From NCBI GenBank assembly GCA_015680685.1, contig MNCI01005779.1, positions 567,189-631,188 on the forward strand: a stretch of 64,000 nt of DNA, given 5' to 3'. A program made the position numbers and the translations under genes. The notes below the pieces were generated by a model, which was not told the DNA's origin, ran no database searches, and was given only the letters and a program-made list of their open reading frames with translations. Positions within the stretch are counted from its first letter, which is position 1. The number at the start of each line of letters is the position of its first letter. This document shows, one piece after another, positions 22,464-34,929 of the stretch. The DNA is from Gnetum montanum (Eukaryota > Streptophyta > Gnetopsida > Gnetales > Gnetaceae).

Positions 22464-23900
22464 ATGGAACGAACATCTTACATAAAGCCATTGATGTTCA
22501 ATGGGTTTGAATTTACATATTGTAAGGCAAGGATGCAATGATTCTTCAAATCAATGGAATTTAAAGTATGAAAGTCAATTCTTGAAGGCTACACACCCTT
22601 GGTTGATAGCACCAAAAGAGCACTCAAGCCACAAAGCAAATGGCTTTCTAAAGAAAAAGATATGTTCATGTTCGACTCAAAAGTAAAAAATTGCTTGTAT
22701 TATGCATTGAATAAATTTTATTTTGATAGGATAGATGGGTGTAAAACCACTAACGAAATATGGGAAATCTTAGAGACAACTTATGATGATATGTTTATAA
22801 TTAAACAATCAAAACTCTTAGTATTGCAAAGAAAATATGACAAGCTTAAAATGAAAGAGGGAGAAAATATTAATGACTACTTCTCTACAGAAAAGGAGCT
22901 TGTTGTAACAATAAGAGAAATGGGCAAGCACATGGAAAAAGTGATGTGATTATGAAAATGATTAGAACTTGATAGCCCAAGTTTATACTGAAAGTCACTA
23001 CCATAGAAGAAATCAAAGACTTTTGGGTTCTAAAATTTAAAGAGATCCAAAGTGCTCTTATTACTTATGAGATGAATCTCATAAGTGAAGGAGAAATAAA
23101 AGAAAATCCCATCATACTAGTGAAGGAGAAATAAAAGAAAATCCCATAAAAGAAGAAGGAGCCAGTTAAATAAGAAACAAATAGTGAAGATGAGCTAGCT
23201 CTGCTATCAAGAAGAGCTCAAAGACTTCTTACTAGAAAAGAAATATGCTTTAATCAAACAACGTCTAATGAATCTAGTGAAAAAGGTAAGGAAAAAGATA
23301 AGAATTTTAAGAATTTAAATTTTGATGCATTTTCTATAGAATGTTGGGTATATAGTGGAAGAGGTGATGTGGCCTTTGAATGTCCACGTGAAAGTAAGAT
23401 CCAAAAGGGATACCAATTAAAAGCTGGGTTAAAAAAGAATAACTTCTTCACTAGCTGGGATGAAGAACAATGTTAAGAGAAAGTTGAGACCACAAAAGAT
23501 TTACATCTCATTTGCATGGATCTCATGGAAGATGATGATAGCTTAATTGAAGATGATGATTAGATAATTGAAACTAATGAGGAAAGATATGACCTATTGT
23601 GTAATGAACTATTATTCTTTCAAAATATTTATATATAGCTAAAGAAGGTTCTAAAGGAAAATGTTTACGATTTATCTCTACTTAATCCAAAATATTTAGA
23701 ATTCTCACAATAAATCTTAGACATAAGGATTAAAAAAATAAAAATTAACCTTGTCTTATGATCAAATTGAAAAAGAACCTATATATACAAAACTTGTAAA
23801 TGAGAGGCATGTCAAAGGAAAATAATTTCTTTGCATAGTTCTAGGATAAGAAAGAAGTCAACATAATAAGAGTGTGCTAGGATTTTGTTAATAAAAAGAA
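22464..23900 (+). pseudogene. copia-type gag of G
   Basis: The frame starts at ATG 22464 (MERTSYIKPLMFNG), just after the primer site. It continues with YTPLVDSTKRALKPQ, then a UBN2-type gag core at 22680-22940 with LYYALNKFYFDRIDGCKTTN, EIWEILETTYDD and a Gln/Lys-rich helix ending MKEGENINDYF. A knuckle CWVYSGRGDVAFEC follows near 23342, then FTSWDEEQC and an acidic tail, both usual in copia gag. The second Cys of the knuckle is Tyr and its His is Asp. Several stops (TGA for Trp, TAG/TAA) and at least one frameshift. Confidence 0.8.
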
Positions 23901-24639
23901 GCATCAACACAAGGTTCATCCAAACCGAATACCACTCCAAAGGTTAAAGTATCAATAGGCATGTCATCCAAACAAAGAGCAACTCCAAGGTTTTCCCACT
24001 TCACCTATAGCAGAAAGGTTACATGCTATTTTTGTGGTATATTTTGGCATAAAAATTGAATTAAAATTTAAAATATCACCACATGAATACCTATTCATAT
24101 CATAATACTCCTTAATCTTACACAAATGCACCTAGAAAGGAAATCTTGCAAGATAAAAAAGGATGGATGATAAGTCAAAAGGATAAGGAGAATAAAAAGG
24201 TGTGGGAAAGAGAAAAGAAGAAGGGAAAAGAACTATCACTAACAATCTTTTCAAAGGAATTTAAACATTAGAAATACAAAAAATTTGTATGAAATAAGAA
24301 ACTTCAAAAGAAGAACCTTGTTTCCAATCCCCTTAGACATCTTGATCTCCATCAACAAGAAAAGTATGTAAAGATAAGTTTTCACTTTTTCATCTCATTT
24401 ACAATTCTTGGAGGACTATAATCAATGGAAGATATCCCATACACCTCTCATATATCATCCCACTACCTATCTAGATGTCTACCTATAGACATCTACACAT
24501 GAAGAAATATTTCTACCCATAGATATTTGCATTTGGAGGTAGACATCTATTTGGGTTTTCGTTAGATGTGTGATAAATGTATATTAGCCATGTTAAAGGT
24601 ATATTCTCTCATAGAAACCCTTAATAACATAAATTATAT
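23901..24639 (+). other. Gag to second-ORF spacer in G
   Basis: No readable domain. The segment 24460-24560 has four TAGACATCTA/AGATGTCTA motifs like those in the LTR. The homologous element E starts in the same region, with motifs at 60525-60650. Confidence 0.5.
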
Positions 24640-26400
24640 AATGCAAAAACTTCATTTTTTTCATTCTTCCTCATCCAAGAATAGATTACTAAGAGTAGAT
24701 GACCAAGGCTTTCATATCGATGGCTTACAAGAAGATTGGAATGTCTAGGCCTCGACCAAGAAAGAGTAACAAGTTTTAGGAAGTATCATCAAGCACTGCC
24801 AACACATATTTTTCTCAATTTTGATCCACCAAAGCACAACATATATTTGAGGTGACTTGTTCCATTTTGATACTTTTTGACAGATCCCTTTGTTTTCAGT
24901 ATCATCATCAAAAGAAGTTGAAGACATTTTTCCAAGTGTTAAATTGGGTGTCCTTTATTTCGATGAACTTGCATATCCCTAAGATCCTTATCAGGGAGTT
25001 TTATAGTAACATTGTAATTACTAATGCTACTATTCAGGCCTTTACATCAACTAAATTAGGGATTTTAATTGAAGTTACTTCGTAGGTTATCAATGACAAT
25101 CTTGACATCTCTAGTTCAAATGTTCATAGTGTTACAATTCATTCTATGTCTAATATTTTCATGAATAGTGTAATCCATATTTCACACAATATATTTTGTG
25201 TAGCTTTGTTCGATTAGTCAATGTCTTTGCATTGTGGAAAAGTTCTTATAAGTTACATGGCCTTAAATGCTTCCACACTCTATCTTATTGTATTGTATAA
25301 TAACACTATGAAAGGGGGAAGTTATAGCTAATTATTGCTAATGCATGCTTTTGTCATTTATTGTCTACTTACTAGTTAGCCACTAGACTTAGGCCATATC
25401 CTTTGTAAAGACATGTTAGGTCTCTTCACAAGGAAGAAAGTCTATGGACATCCTCTTCTCATCAATTTGTTGATTCATTAGAGAGGAGTTCCTATTCTCG
25501 ATTTGCCTCTACTTAAAGGTAAATGAAGCCTTGGTGAGTATTCAAATAAAAGGAGAACCACCCATGCTAAACCTATAGCATTGAGCAGTAGGCTTCAAAA
25601 GGAAAGGAATAAGGGATTTGAATCACCTCCCTACGCATCTCCTTAGTTCAAAAGGCCCAAATCTATTACTTGCCAAATGAAATCCACTCTCAAGAAGATG
25701 ATAAAGCCTTTTGCTATGACTCTCGACATGATTAGTTGGAACCTCTCCTACCTTCATAACAGAATGGATGCAACTAGAGTACCTCTTTCTTTAGATGGAT
25801 AGCTATTCAAGGAGATTACTACTCCTCCCATATCATACAGTGAGGAGGAGTGTCTTGCTCTAGCTAAGCATTTGACAAATGTTGGACCATCCTAAACATA
25901 TGACTTAGGAAATGCATATGATTCTAAGGAGCGTGATGAATCTCCTGCACATGTCCAAGGGGAATTTCCTACTCCTATGTATCCTAGACCCAATTCTCAT
26001 TCTTATAATGATTCTGTATAGACATTTGAGCAACAAGTGATAGAGAGCATCTTTGGATCTTCTTCTTCATATAGATGAGTTGATATTGTTACATATCAAA
26101 GCAAGGGTTCTTCCTCATCTTCTCAGTAGGCTCCATCTCATCCATCCATACCATCTCAGATTTAGGTGAAGTTGCATCCCTAGAGAGCTTCTATACCCAT
26201 TCTATCTTCAAATGATGATGATGAATAGAATGTCTCCAACACTAGCACTAGCACTAGTTGTGATGATGATGAAGAGAATACATATAGACCTTATTAGATA
26301 ACATCTACCTCTAATGAAAATTCAGATGATGCTATTGAGGTTAGTGGATAGGCTTCTTTGATTAACCCTGCTTCTAGATGATGCCCAAAAAGGAGGAAAA
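24640..26400 (+). pseudogene. Second ORF of G, plant transposon-protein-like
   Basis: This frame has no RT or integrase motif but is shared with element E (60690-62440). Shared segments: VDDQGF; SFISMNLHIPKILIREFYSN and SFISMDFFTSKILIRELFCN; then KGGSYSQLL, FVIYCLLTSQPLDLG, HPLLINLLIHQRGVPILD and KxSLGEY. The acidic Ser-rich tail ends near 26390 (CPKRRKI). The KGGSYS...LINLL layout resembles the putative plant transposon protein family found in retroelement-associated hypothetical proteins. That link is my recollection, not a search result. TAG/TAA stops recur at Gln-like positions. The role is unknown; the protein sits where pol should be. Confidence 0.55.
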
Positions 26401-26787
26401 TTATGTGGATATGTTTATGATAATATGTATGGATAGCCTTATGTTCTTTTTCAATAGCTTATGAAAGTATTTGTATGGATGGATAGCTCAGGATAGTCTC
26501 TTATGCATGGACATCATGTTTATGTATATACACAGCTATGTTTTTAGTAGTATGATATATTATGGAGATAGGTTTTTCCTTTGTATAGTTTATAAAGACC
26601 TCTTGATGTTATTAGTTTTTCCTTCTTGTGGGTACATCTGAATTGGACCCTTTGACTTGAGCCTTTATATACCTATTATAGTAATACCCTTTGCCACCAT
26701 TAGAATCTATACGTCTTAAATGCTTTAAATGATCATGATTTAATTTATATGCTATGAAATGCACTAATCCATTTTCTTACATTTTGG

Positions 26788-26809
26788 ACATCACCAAAAA
26801 GGTTGAGAT
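26788..26809 (+). other. Polypurine-like tract before 3' LTR of G
   Basis: AAAAAGGTTGAGAT ends just before the LTR start. Element E has AAAAAAAATGGGAAGA at the equivalent place (62721-62736). Confidence 0.5.
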
Positions 26810-27882
26810 TGTTGACCTTTTGGTATGTCAAAACCTTAGAGAAAATGTAAAATGTAGAATGTATGTGTGATGATAATTTTATAGGATCATGGACAAGGAC
26901 TTCATAGGGACATCTAGGAATGAGATCCATGATGAGATGTTGAAATGAATACTAAGTGGACAAGATGAAAGCATGGATAGAATTAGAGTCTACAAGCCAA
27001 ATGAAGATGAATAAAAGACTACCAAGATGTTATATCAAAAAGGAAATGCTTCAGGTTTCAAAGCGCAAAAGCAAAGTAGACATCTATGTAAAACAGTAGA
27101 CGTCTATCTTGAAAGATAAACATATACAAAGAGACATCTATAGGTAGAAATCTATACTTAAAGATAGACATCTCTCTTAGTGTTCTTAGATAAATTTATT
27201 ATCCTTGAAGTAGACATCTATATTAACCATTTGATAGCAATTGCATGAATTTCAAAGACTTTTTAGAAACTTCAAGATTATAAGACAAAGTGAATTTCTT
27301 GAAAATTACATATGTAATTATCATTTTCAAATCAATTCAAGACTACTAAAAGAAATCTTGTGATTGTCCTTCGTTGTACTATCATTTGTATTTTCTCTAT
27401 GTTGTGAGCTTCATTGTAAGAACTCTATAAATTTAGATATAGTTTCTTCTTAATCTTATTATCTATTTCTTGTAGTGCTACAAGGTTGATGTGCTTCTTG
27501 TGGAAAGATATCCTTATTAAGCTTGTCAAGACCTTGTAAGATTGAGTGATTTTGAGGTGACAAAATAATCCAAATAAGAGGTCACTTTTGTAAATATTTT
27601 TGAATCTTCTAAACTACATTTTGAGCTTGTTTGAAGCATGCAGGGTTGAGTTGTTTCGTAGTGAAAAAACACTCTTGAGAAAAGCTTAAATCTTGCAAAG
27701 GTTGTACTGCCCTTAAAACAACATTTTAAAGAAATAAAATTTGGAGGTATGCATAGATTATACCCTCCATGTGTGGATGTACCCAAGTTGGAAAACCATG
27801 TAAAATTTGTGTTTGTTTTTGGTGGTTGTAGCATTTTAATTAGGAAACTTATTCAACCACCCTTCTAAGTTCTTAATCCTCA
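26810..27882 (+). repeat. 3' LTR of G
   Basis: It starts TGTTGACCTTTTGGTATG and ends ATCCTCA. It pairs with 21350-22407. AGACATCT motifs cluster at 27070-27215. Confidence 0.85.
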
Positions 27883-27887
27883 CATGA
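27883..27887. other. Target site duplication CATGA, right copy
   Basis: It matches 21345-21349. Chromovirus H resumes here. Confidence 0.8.
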
Positions 27888-29249
27888 TTCTTGGTGTAAA
27901 TAGATAAATCATTCTTGTGATGCTTATGGTAGTTGATTCACTTGGAATGCTTTGTTTTAAGGATTGAGTGTGAGCCCCTAAATCCTTGAGGTAAAAGATA
28001 TTGGATGAAGCTCATCTTAGTAGGCTTTAGATGCATTTGAGCAATGATAATATGTACTAGATGCTAAAGTGGTTGTATTGATGGCTAGGCATGAAGAAGT
28101 AGGTTGGAGAATTTATCGCTAAATTTTTGATTTGTCAATAGGTTAAACTTGAAAACCAATGACCAAGTGGCTACATGTATCCTCACTCTATTCTATAGTG
28201 AATGTGAAAGATGATAGGAATGGATTTCATTACCTATTTAGTTCACACTAGGAGTGGAAAGGATGTGATTCTTATTGTTGTAGACTTGTTAATCAAGTTA
28301 ACATATTTCCTAGATACAAAGAATTCAACTAATGGAGAGAATGTTATGCAACTATTCATCTCTGAGATCATATGATTGCATGGCATTCCTTCTAGGATTG
28401 TCTTAGACCATGATGTTAAGTTCACTTCTCAGTTTTGAAGTGCATTCGTGGACAACTTAGGTATTGAGTTAAACATAAGTTTGACCTATCATTTGTAGAT
28501 TGATGGCTAGGTTGATAGAATTAATGAAGTATTGAAGGACATGCTTCGATCTTGTGCCTTGTATTTTCTAAATGATTAGAATAGCCCATTGCCATAGGAA
28601 GAGTTTACTTACAATAATAGTTATCAAGCTAGTTTGAAGATAGCACCATATCAAGTCTTGTATGGACAACCTTATAAGATGTATTTATGATGGGATATGA
28701 TTAAGAATAGGTAGCACATTAGTTTAAATGTTCTATTTGAGGAAGACGTAAAAAATTAGAGAGATTCATGAATGATTGAAGGTAGGTTAGGATTATGAGG
28801 TGAGATACACAAATAATGACAAAAGGCCTCTTTAGTTTGCTGTTAATAAAATGACATTTTTTAAGGTCTCTCTACTAAAAGGTTTGATGCATTTCAATTG
28901 AAAAGCTAAGCTTTCACCACATTATATTGGTCCATTCAATGTCCTTCAACACATAGTAGAGGTTGCGTAACATGTTGGCCTATCTCCATAGATTTTAAGC
29001 ATGCCATGCAAGTAGGTACTTGAGGATATTTATGTTATTGATTGGACTAAGATGAAACTCTTGGTGGGTGTCTCATACATTGAATGTCTCATTAGAATGT
29101 TGGATTGGATAAAGCACTACTTGTGTAGCAAGATATTTCCCATGGTAAAGGTTTCGTGGAATCATCATGGCTCACAGAAGGCTACTTGGGGGCCTAAATC
29201 TAATTTATGTTCTTCCCATCCTAAAATATTTTGGAAGGAGGATTCTTAA
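27888..29249 (+). pseudogene. Chromovirus integrase and chromodomain-like C-terminus of H
   Basis: In order: an HHCC-like remnant with LKWLYxWLGMKK and FLICQxVKLENQ (about 28060-28150); an integrase core with MDFITYLVHTRSGKDVILIV, VDLLIKLTYFLDT, LHGIPSRIVLDHDVKFTSQF and YNNSYQASLKIAPYQVLYG (28220-28670); then FKVSLLKGLMHF, KAKLSPHYIGPFNVL (about 28860-28950); and a tail with IRMLDWIKHYL, FPMVKVSWNHHGSQKATW (29085-29195). The tail matches the chromodomain-like end of Tekay/Del polyproteins. The catalytic Glu expected before the RxNxxLxDML helix reads Asp. Stops are mostly TAG and TGA. Confidence 0.85.
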
Positions 29250-29260
29250 TGGAGGAAGGA
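29249..29260 (+). other. Polypurine tract of H
   Basis: ATGGAGGAAGGA ends immediately before the right LTR. It is the classical purine run for plus-strand priming. Confidence 0.75.
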
Positions 29261-32200
29261 TATAACAACCCATATTTTTGAACATCATTGATACATATGT
29301 TTTTTTTTTTGTTTTGGTGAGATTACTATGCTTGTACTTATATGTTTGTATGTTTGGCTAGTTTGTTATATTTTATGTAATATGATGATGATGTTAATGA
29401 TGAGATTTTTGATTTCTAGATTCTCAATTAATGCTTGTAATTCTTAATATTTAATTATACATATATTTTTTCTTATCACCATCCAGTAGTTATGCACTAA
29501 TCTTGTTGTTAAGTGTGACAAAATCTCATGAGTTTTGGTTGGATGCATGGCATAGCTAGTGATTAATGGTTTGTTTAATTATTATTATTAATTTATTCTA
29601 AAATGCATGATATGAGTTAGAGGATATGTGGTGGATGGATCTTATATGTTAACATGTATGCTATATATATATATATTATATGTATTTATTTTAAACTTCT
29701 CATACTCATTTATGTTTGGAGGCTTTAGATTATATTTTTAGCATGGTAAACTTTTATGGTATTTTTCTCTTTTAATGGTTGTGATATGTGAGAGAGTTAT
29801 ATGAGAGGGAGAAAAAATTAAGTTTAAGATGGAAAATATTTTTTTTAGTATTCTTGTGGCTTTATGGATGATTGGACAATTGGTATTTTCTTGCCTTCCA
29901 TGGTTTTCCAGTTAATCTCCATAAAAACTCCTATGGTTTAATTATTTCACATACTTTGAGGATTTGGGAAGAGGTACTATAAAATTGGAGTTGGAAAGTG
30001 TTATGGAATTTTAGATAAATTTTTTTTATTACCTAGATCTTTGCATTTTTTCTTTCTTGTAATTTTTCATTGTTTAGATTCAAAGGTGAGTTATCTTGGC
30101 TTCTTCCCCATCTACAATTACAAGCTTTGTGCATATTCATGGGATGGATCTTATTTCCTTTCACTGTATGATACTAAAAATATTTTTCATTTGATGAGTT
30201 TTGTTTTGAAGGGATATAATGATGGTCAAATGTATCTTGTGTGCATAATTCTTAATTAATTGTATTATTATTTCCACTGATTTTGGGCATGTGTTTTGTG
30301 AGGATTTTACCAATAATTCTATGTGATAGGTTTTGAAAATTAATTTCAAATAAGATCTAGAGATTTTAATCATTTTCATATGAAATTTATAGAATTATTT
30401 TATTGATCTATATAATTTCTTGATTTTTTGTTTCTCTTTTCTATTTGTGATTTCTCTTCATGGAGCTAGGGATTCTAAAGATTTTCATTAGTAGAATAGA
30501 TAAAGAATATAAAAATGTCCATACCTTTTAGATACATATGAGATATAATTATTTATATAGGTTTCTAAAATCCTATTGAATAGTTATACAATATACAAAA
30601 GAATCACTTGAAAAGTCATAATATATTTTGTGTTATATGCCATTCATTTAGACCTATCAAAAATTGTAGGAATTTTATGATGCAAATTAATGAGGCTATA
30701 GCTTGAGTATGGATAGTGCTAAAATTATTAATGTTTAAATGAATACTTTTATGTTTCAAGTTCCATATCGAATTGGAAGAAATGAAAAACATTTCATTTT
30801 GATGAAGTTATTATTTTTTCTTTCACACTATCCATAATTTCTAGTTTTTTGATGGTGCATAATAAAAATCCCATATCTTATAGATGGTACTAGATAATAT
30901 TTTGAAACTTTATCTAAATATAGGCTACTCTTATATCTTTTATAGTTATTTGAAATCACTACAAAAAAATTTCCATCACAAAATTATGGACTATTTTCTA
31001 TTAGCTAATTTTTTTATTTTTATTCAGCCTAATTCTCTAACCCTAAATTGATGGTTCTATAAATCTACAATTTTAATAAATGCCTCCCTAAAATTTTAAT
31101 AAAAAATAGGTTTATATATATTTTTTCATGGATCTAGAATCAATATAAAATTTATAGGAATGATGGAGTTATAATAATTTTATCTAGTTTTGTACATTTA
31201 AGCAATGATCAAACTCTAGACATATTTTGCATTTAATAGAATACCAATTCATCCTTCTTGGTAAAGTGATTATTTCATGGTTTGAGTATTATATGATTGT
31301 TAGTTGTTGGTGACTTTGATCTTCTCATTTTGTGGCTTAATTTATTTGTTTGGAAGTTACGGTTAAGGATTCCTATACTTGGATTACTTGGCATCTTAGG
31401 TTATTCTTTCAGAATTATGAGACTTATTTTGATGATGATTTTGATTCTTAATTTGATGATTAAATTCCATGAGATTACTTTTTATTTGATGATGTTATTC
31501 TATGCTTCAACATGGTATCCTTGTGAGGATCCCTAGGCTTGATAAATCATTTTAATGAGATGAATTTCTTTGTTTTGGTTGTTACCTTCACCATTAGTTT
31601 GATTATCATGGTTATACATTTATTGGTTGTTTAGATGATGGAGCTAGCTCTAAGTTTTTATGGCCAATTGAAGATGTGCTTCCTAGAGATGATTTTGATG
31701 ATTAACACTCACTGTAGATTGCGCTAGTGTGGCTCTTAGTTTGAACCCCATCCTATTGGAGAGGATGATTCCATGATTCATTAATCCTTTTATTTTGGTT
31801 TGTACCTTTAAAACATTAGAGGTGATATCTTGGGTGATGTTTCTAGCATCAGTATGTTTAGTGAACATTAGAATTGATGTCCTAGGTAAGGCTATCTACT
31901 TTATTTAAGACTAATAATAAATCCATATACATGGTAATTTGATATTTGGTTTGGATACATGTTTTTTTTGGCTTTTGTTAAGTATACATTATAACATATA
32001 AAACATTTGACATTGAATGTGGTGCATGGTAGCCTCCTTGTTTGTGGTGAAAATTGAAGTGAAAAAAGGTTAGTTTTAGCATAGTATGATGAATGGATGT
32101 TATGGATTCGAATTTCTATGTTTATTTGGATGTTTTGGTCATTTCCTTGTATGCTTGTTGAGCTAACATATTCTGTAGGTTAGCCATGCTCCTCCTAATC

Positions 32201-32703
32201 ATCATGAGATCTATGCATTGGATGATTGGAGATGTTGCCAAGGTTTTTCACTCAGTTTTATACTAATAATCCATTTTATTTTTAGGTTGATATGTTTGAA
32301 AAGGGGATGGAACTCTTGGAGGATTTATTATGATGATATAAGCTTGATAATAGTGTGTTTTAGTTTAGGGCTTTGGATATCATATGTTGGAATTTTTAGC
32401 ATTGTAGTTTAAATTTGTGTCATTATTTCATTCATACATATTATGAGATTTAGCTTTGTAGTTTACTTTGTTAATTTTTTTGTAACATTTTTTATATTTA
32501 TATTATTTTATATTTATGTATTTCTTTTTTTGATTTTTAGTTCTCTTCTTGTCTCTTTGGGGTTGTGCTTCATGTTAGGTTCCTTTGTTTCTTTCACTAT
32601 ATATTTTGTTTGTTCATGTATCTTGCCATGATTGTTAGCTTCATTAGGGGCTCTTCCCAATGTAATTCTCTCCAACCTAAGGCATAGGAAGGAGGGTGTT
32701 ACA
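29261..32703 (+). repeat. Right LTR of H (3.44 kb)
   Basis: It starts TATAACAACCC, a one-step change from the TGTAACACCCC-like start common in these LTRs, right after the purine tract. It ends GGAGGGTGTTACA. About 2.4 kb aligns with 16830-19370. No coding sequence is supported inside. Confidence 0.8.
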
Positions 32704-34929
32704 TGTGATTACATGGTTGGTACGCTAAGAGTTTTCATTATATTTGATAAAATTTGGTAGTGAAACTTTCTTAAAAATATGGATAGATAGGATCAATGAG
32801 CTAATGGGATTAATAAGAACATGAGAAATAGACGCTGTAGGACATACCCCATGTAATGCTATGACTTATTAAGTTTGGTCCTCATTGGCTTGCAAGTGGG
32901 ATGCTAAGTCCTAGACCAAAAGCTTTAGTTTATGTGAAATACCAAGGATAGTAGGCATGATAGGATTATCCAAGATGGGATTATGAATGGATAACACTTG
33001 TTATCAAGATGTAATGGTCGATAAGAAAATTTGGTTAGAAAACTTTATTATGGAAAATATTAGGAAAGCATGAGGAATTGAAGTGAACCTTATGACTATT
33101 GAACTAGTGGTAAGATGGACAATGGTTAAAAGAGGTTTAGTAAGAGATTAAAATTTTAAACTCACATCTACGATGTTAGATTCACAACCATTATGCTAGG
33201 AATAAGATTTATGTTGGTAAAAAATCGATAATAGTAGGAATGATCATAGCTATAGTAATTGGAGCAATAACTACAAAATAGATGAGTTGAGTTATATGTT
33301 ATTCATAGGTTTGAAGGAGTTAATTAGGTGAACTTGATAGAAAATTAGGCTTAACATTTAAGTGATGTATTGATGGAGTAGTTTTGTAGGAATTGAAATA
33401 TGAGGATCTTCATTCTCTTCATCATCATGGATGCTTAAAACAACTACAATTTTCCTTAGCTAATTTTAAAACTAATAGCCTCTATTAAAGTTAATATTAG
33501 GATAAACCATTTGGTAGTCTAGAATTCTATGTTTTTTGTTAATTTTAGCATTGATGAGTTCCTAAGTTGCATGTATAATAAAGATATACTCTACTAATGT
33601 TATCATTTCATATTGATTTGACCTAACTGGATGGTTAGGGTTGGGAAGGAAAGTTTCATGTTATTTAAAGCTTCATAAGAAGTTATCCTTTATAGCTCAT
33701 TCTCAAAAAATGCAATATTTAGCTCTCATTAGATGTATGAAATCTCATAATTTTTAATAGACATGGATTCCATAAATGCTTCATTCTTTCTCATTTTCAT
33801 TAGTCAATGAACCTAGGAGCTTTAAGATGACTTAAATTCTTGGTTGGACATGATATCAATAGAGTTTATTTTTCATATACTTGAAAATAAGAATCAAGGA
33901 CAAATGGAAAAGGATAATAATATGTAAAATCAAGGTAAAAACATAGAAAACATGAAAAATAAAAATTCCAGAAAGGATCTATAGGCTTCTAGGAAATGCT
34001 TCTATGACACTAGAAAACCTATTCGCCCTTTTTCTAGTGCCAGAAATGTTTCTACAAAATTATTCTCTCACAATTCTATAAGAGTACCTGCATCAATAAT
34101 ATGTTCTAGTGTGTGATCTATGGCAGTAAATGGTCTTTTTAATGATATAATCTTTAATATATTAATGATCATAAAATGAAGGAACACAATGATCTATTGT
34201 ATGCACTTCCAGAAAATAAAGAGTGCTTTATCATATAAATTAATAAAGTTTACCTACTAGGGAAGGCTAAGAGCTACAATCATATGGAATACAAACTAAA
34301 GATTAAAATTCATAATATGAACTTAGTGTATTAGTAAAAAATAATTTATACAATGGATTTTGATCCCTTATTGATTTTTAGATTAATGGAAGGTCTGCTA
34401 GTATATTTTGAAGCTATTCTAGGAATCAAATAGGATCATTTCTAGATATTGTCCTATAGTTGATGTTGATAGGTGATGTAGTGATTTAGTGATGCTGATG
34501 GTAGGGTTCGTGATATTTAAATTATCATAAATGATGCTAATGCTAGCATTAACATTCTCTCAGGTATTAAGACTGAGCTACAAGATGTAGATGAAGTTAG
34601 AATGATCATTGAGCATGTAGATGATATAGTTGATGTAAATGTTGATGCTCTCAATCACTTGAAAATTAAAAAATTCTCTTAAATATTAAGAAATTATCCT
34701 CATATTAATTCTAGAACCTAGTATTTATAGGTTAAGGATTTTTTAGAAACATCTAGTGTTTAGAATTAACTCTGCTAATGCCTATTCGAAGTCTTAATAT
34801 AAAAAGAGGAGAATTAGCATAAAGTTGAGAAGAAACTAGGTTTGAGGAGTGTGAGGAGCTTTTTGGTCTAGTGACCACATGAGAAGAATCAAGTAATAGA
34901 ATCTAGCAACATCTAGATGAGTAATTTTG
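32704..34929. other. Unrecognised AT-rich interval
   Basis: No LTR pair, domain or long frame is supported. A stretch at 34510-34680 on the + strand stays open for about 55 codons and is rich in Asp, Val and Ile. I do not recognise it. Confidence 0.5.

Larger units (their letters stand above)
21350..27882 (+). mobile_element. Ty1/copia-like LTR element G with gag and extra ORF, no pol seen
   Basis: A complete 6.53 kb insertion with two LTRs of about 1.06-1.07 kb, CATGA duplications, an iMet-type primer site, a copia-type gag, a long second reading frame and a purine-rich tract before the 3' LTR. A second partial copy (60.5-63.86 kb) shares the second frame and the 3' LTR. I see no integrase, RT or RNase H motif, so it appears non-autonomous. 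Confidence 0.75.
16830..32703 (+). mobile_element. Tekay/Del-like chromovirus H with nested copia element
   Basis: A left LTR (truncated on its left), a primer site, protease, RT and RNase H up to 21349 resume after a nested element at 27883 with integrase, a chromodomain-like end, a polypurine tract and a 3.4 kb right LTR. Gag is missing: only about 300 bases separate the primer site from protease-like sequence. Coding parts are full of stops and frameshifts. The long LTRs and C-terminal chromodomain-like motif point to the Tekay/Del clade. Confidence 0.8.
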
